Shown piece after piece: positions 60,401 to 64,000 of a stretch of DNA of 64,000 nt (the first letter of the stretch is position 1; each line of letters begins with the position of its first letter). A program made the position numbers and the translations under genes. The notes below the pieces were generated by a model. It was not told the DNA's origin. It saw nothing but the letters and a program-made list of their open reading frames with translations, and searched no databases. The stretch lies in contig NC_045128.1 in the NCBI RefSeq assembly GCF_007655135.1, positions 7,626,001 through 7,690,000 of the forward strand, read 5' to 3'. The stretch comes from Punica granatum (Eukaryota > Streptophyta > Magnoliopsida > Myrtales > Lythraceae).

Positions 60401-63400
60401 TCATACGTGTCCGTCATGCGTTCCCATAGGAAGGTAGACACTCCCAAGCCGTGTGCATAGGCGTGTGCATGCGAGCCCCGACGAGAGCAAATTCGGGTCC
60501 GCACATTGAGTCCACTATGTTGCTTGCTTCTGTACTAAACATTTTTATCCCCTTAGCATGCTTTCTCTTTGTTCTTTTCCCTTTCTTTTACGCTATTTTG
60601 CAGGTTGGGAACATCCCTGAAGCCTTTGAGCAGCAACTGTACTTCCAGAAGCTCAAAGAGTCGAAAAACTCCATCTCGGGTCCACTCTACTGCTTGCTTC
60701 TATGCTGAACGTTTTCATCTTCCTAGCATGCCCTCTCTTTGTTCTTTTCCCTTCCTTTTGCTCTATTTTGTAGGTTGGGAACATCCCCGAAACCCCTGAG
60801 CAACCGCTGCAACTCCAACGACTCGAAGAACCCAAAAACACCCTTGTTGCGCCTTGTTCTATCCAATTATGTGCAGCACAGTTTCGTGTGTCTCCAGCCA
60901 ATTTTTGAACTATTTGACCCTTCATCGGAGCTGGTATAACCTTCTTACGACTTAGAGAAGTTAGATCTCTTAGTTTCCTAGACTTGTGGGGCGATGAGGC
61001 GGTCCATGATTGAGTATATGCATGTATTCGTTTAATATGTCGCTATCTCGTTTATTATGCTTGTATAATGATGTATTGCATGTAAGCACGATGGGAAGTA
61101 GCTTAAATCGAAGTAAAGGAGATCACCATGGCTCAAAAGAGCCATGAGGGCTCATGGCTACACCTCAAGGGAGAGGAGCCATGAGTTTTCTTAACTCCTT
61201 TGGGTCCATGATGGCCTCCTCTCCTTCAATCTTGATCTTTTCCCGTGTTTCTACGTTTTCTCGTTCCATGAGTCAGTATTGTTTTATCAATTACATTAAA
61301 TACCATGTTTGCGCTTGTTTGAGTGTTTGTATACGCTTTCTTAAGATCATAGCGGCACCAGTTTTGCAAAATACATGTTATTGTTGTGCTAGATGTTTGA
61401 TGCATGTGAGAAACGGTTATAATCGGGCGAGGAGACTGCTCAAGACTTGAGCCGGGTCAAGGTGGCTCACAGCCTTCCCCTAAGAGACATGGTCGAGAGC
61501 CTTTAACCCCTATTGGGTCAATGATGGCCTCTTTTTCCAATTAAAAGTCGATTCTTTGATTGTGTGCGATCACATTTTTTAGCACTGGCTTCAACAAAGA
61601 ACACTAGCAACCACTCTAATCACAGCCTGACAAGTGTGATAGAAGAAGGCCTAGTAGAAGCCCAGGTCATTATTCACAGTCGGGTCAGCGAAAGCAAACA
61701 CACATTCACAGGGCATGGACTACAGAAGAGAAGTAAGGGCCACCCGAAAAGTCACAGCAAGGAGCCAAAGAAGCAAGGGCAAGCAGCAGACGTCGGGGTG
61801 ATAGAAGAATGCACAATAGCACTATTCACCGCTGGATCGTCGGAGTATCAGAAGGTATCTAATATGGGGTTCTAAAAATACCTCATGATGCCAAAACAAC
61901 CAATGTCATCTCTGCACGCATTCTAGAAATCATATGTCTGAACCGGGGCACTCCCGAACACTTGCAAACATCCTTCTAACAGGACTTTCGAGACTCCGAC
62001 TTCTCAGGCGAATCAACGGCACCCGAAGATAGGCCCGATCACACTCAAAGGTCACCGGGACCAAGGAACAGGTTTCAGACTGTTTTCTGAAATACATTTT
62101 GATCTCCCGAGTGGACCTAGACCCAGGAAAACAACGCTCTTTCTTTAGAAAATCCTAGCCGAAGACCTTCTTGATGAATTGTCAGTGCACGAAATCCACG
62201 TTAATCAATCCCAATGACCTCAAGGGCCAGTGAAATAAACCCTAATCGCACTGCACGAGTCATTTAGGTTTTTCAAATACCGTTCAGACGGAAAAAGCCC
62301 TTTTCAGGCGAAATCTCGCGCCTAGAGCTTGTCCTGTGGAAAGTTAATATCCGAGTTCCGCACCACCCATTCCTAACAGCCCCAAAGGCCAGAGAAATCA
62401 TTTCGACTCGGACTACACGACTTACCAAGGTCTCCCAAGTAGCTTTTAAGTGGTCTCAAATGTCCCTCTGGCAAACCTTCGAGACTCGTTTTCAACGAAC
62501 GGAGAATACAGTGGTCTCCGGACACATCAAAACAATTGGGAAACAATGAGAAAACTTTGGTCAAAGATTCCAGGGATGTCTCCAGTTCTTGATCTCCGGC
62601 AAAGGTTGGCGAGCCAACTGTTTTGCCCAAAGCATAAAGCACGTCAATGCAAGTAGTACAGCACGTAGACACGCGAATGGGTGACAGAAATAGTTAACTT
62701 TGCTCTGATCATCCAAATCGAGGAAAACTAGCTTCCGAGTCTCTGGGCCACCCATTCATCCTCTTATGCAAAGCATAGCAATGTTAGGCTTGATAGAATC
62801 GTCTTTGCGCACGTATTGACAATTCGTCAATCACGCGAGCCACGGAGCTTGAACGCGCTACCGATTGAGACTCGAGTTTTCCCCGACTCTCCTCCAAGCC
62901 AAGTAGGATCCACGGCCAAACAAGCCAAGCCAATCCAGCTGTAGCCTTCTCTTATGGCTGGCTCTCCCCTTTTCCACCACAAATTCAAAATATCTCTTAC
63001 ACAACCACCTATCCATCCTTCCATCCATCAACTCCCATCAACTTTCCATCACTTCCCCCACACTCAAGTTTACACTTTCCCTTGCTTAACCTCCTCAAGA
63101 GCACCGATCCTCCCCTAATCATCCTTTAAGTGCACTTAATTTTGCTAAATTGCCTCATTAAGCCTCCATTTATAAGCCTAAGCACAAGACAAGTTAATCA
63201 CTTTGCATCTTGCCACTTCTCTCCAGCCTTTCTCCCCCTAAAATCCTCTCAACCAGCCCCTTCAAGCCCCAGGACGTCCAGCCCTCTGCTCATCTCAAAT
63301 CAAGGCTGAAATTGCCGGAAAACTCGACCGTTTTCCGGCAACCGCCCACCCGACTTTTTCGAGCACCAAATAAACCTTAGACCCCCCATATTTCCGACCC

Positions 63401-64000
63401 GTAAAATCCATTTCCGACGTCCATTTCACCATTTGAAGCCTCCAATCCGCTGCTCTAGACTTGTTCAGAACTAGGTCCTTTTGCCACTTTTCAAGTCCTA
63501 GGCGAGTTTCTTCCTTTCACGACTGCAACGAGTCGTGCCATCATCCTCGAAAGGGTCACCTACGACCTACACTCTCACTGTGACCTTGCAACCTTGCATA
63601 GCCTCCCCTTTCCCTTCACTTTCTCTCTCGGGGTTTAAGTAGTTTTCACGGTTTTCTTTACATTTTGGGTGAGCTCAAGCCCTTACACGCTACTAGCCAT
63701 CTATAGCCACCTCTAGCAGCCTCTTAGAAGTCAAGAAGGTCCATACCAACTTAGAGAAGTCATCCTGAGTAGCCTGTCCAGCCTCAACAACTCGTGGCTC
63801 CCCCCAAGCTCCTCTCGGGTGCTTCCTCCTCTCGAGCTTGCTTCTATTCAGCCAAGTCACCCGACTTTCTAGTCCCTTCACTGACTCTTTTCTCACATCC
63901 CGAGGCTAGGTATAACACTCCACGACTTAGGGAAGTAGGTCTTTAAGTTCCTTAGCTTGTGGGGTGATAAGGCAGTCTTTGATTGGTTAAATGCATGTAA
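54405..64000 (+). mobile_element. Mosaic of long-LTR gypsy-like (Tat/Ogre- or LARD-type) non-coding sequence, runs off the right edge
   Basis: GC content is clearly higher than in the preceding DNA, and no protein domain is present. Blocks recur on the same strand. Block E: 55330-56840 and 61580-63110. Block A: 54405-54960 (diverged), 56840-57630 and 63110-63895. Block C: 57630-58290, 60935-61570 and 63895 to the edge. Block D: 55204-55290, 60597-60686 and 60767-60845. Shared phrases include GACCTCAAGGGCC, TGATCTCCCGAGTGGA, GTCAGTGCACGAAA, CGTTTTCCG and GTCGAAAAACTCCATCTCGG. E-A-C is offset by about 6.3 kb. Block A carries TATA-like CCTATATAGCCCTAAGCACA at 54458 and CCATTTATAAGCCTAAGC near 63164, as expected in a U3/R region. 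One reading: an LTR from about 55.3 to 60.4 kb, a short internal region, and a second LTR from about 61.6 kb. Exact limits are not resolved. Confidence 0.6.
60388..60397 (+). other. Primer-binding-site candidate (tRNA-Arg type)
   Basis: TGGCGACTCC follows a plausible LTR end (GGGTCGTAAACA, then five bases). As I recall, the primer site reported for Ogre/Tat gypsy elements begins this way and pairs with the 3' end of a tRNA-Arg. Downstream bases are less well matched. If correct, it sets the LTR/internal junction near 60382. Confidence 0.4.

Noticed and set aside
54405..64000. Protein-coding genes or a CRISPR-like array in the regularly repeated right end
   Set aside because: Repeat units are kilobase-scale and diverged with no spacer-repeat pattern; the frames here are short and lack domains.

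Overview
The window looks like nuclear DNA of a flowering plant, most likely a eudicot. It has GT-AG introns, plant-only gene families (HMA-type metal ATPase, GT14 'branch' glycosyltransferase, SIP aquaporin, MIR169), Ty1/copia and Mutator-like elements, and long AT-rich intergenic DNA. The species cannot be fixed from the sequence alone.

Layout. (1) 1-888 is the 3' coding end of a Zn/Cd-type heavy-metal ATPase with a Cys-Cys-rich tail. (2) 2.3-13.9 kb holds three MIR169-type hairpins: two on the + strand about 0.5 kb apart, and a third best read from the - strand. A 5.8-kb Ty1/copia element (3137-8950), with almost identical LTRs and a 5-bp target duplication, sits between the second and third. 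(3) 13.9-28.6 kb is AT-rich intergenic DNA with a 3.2-kb AT-rich repeat element (about 21813-24995) that contains a 345-bp fold-back element. (4) 28.7-33.5 kb is the only complete, apparently intact protein-coding gene: a ten-coding-exon GT14 (Core-2/I-branching-like) glycosyltransferase with a 5'UTR intron. (5) 33.5-38 kb is intergenic and carries Harbinger-type MITEs and a first-exon fragment of an exocyst EXO84B-like gene. (6) 38.5-40.2 kb (- strand) is a four-exon aldo-keto reductase gene with one in-frame TAG in exon 1. (7) 43.65-44.47 kb is a truncated, frameshifted SIP1-type aquaporin fragment behind tandemly repeated intron-like DNA. (8) 46.2-47.7 kb (- strand) is a nepenthesin-type aspartic protease pseudogene with both catalytic motifs altered. 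(9) 47756-53191 is a Mutator-like element (MULE) with long inverted repeats, a perfect 9-bp target duplication and a broken, truncated transposase; it lies 36 bp from the protease start codon. (10) 54.4-64 kb is a mosaic of long non-coding blocks repeated about 6.3 kb apart, best explained as a long-LTR Ty3/gypsy (Tat/Ogre-like) or LARD-type derivative.

The genes do not form a functional unit. The main biological signals are the MIR169 cluster, whose known family targets are NF-YA transcription factors, and the insertions and decay around it: a very recent copia insertion in the cluster, a MULE in the promoter of a dying protease gene, and several single-lesion or fragmentary gene copies. All exon limits are inferred from splice-site consensus and reading-frame continuity, not from transcripts.
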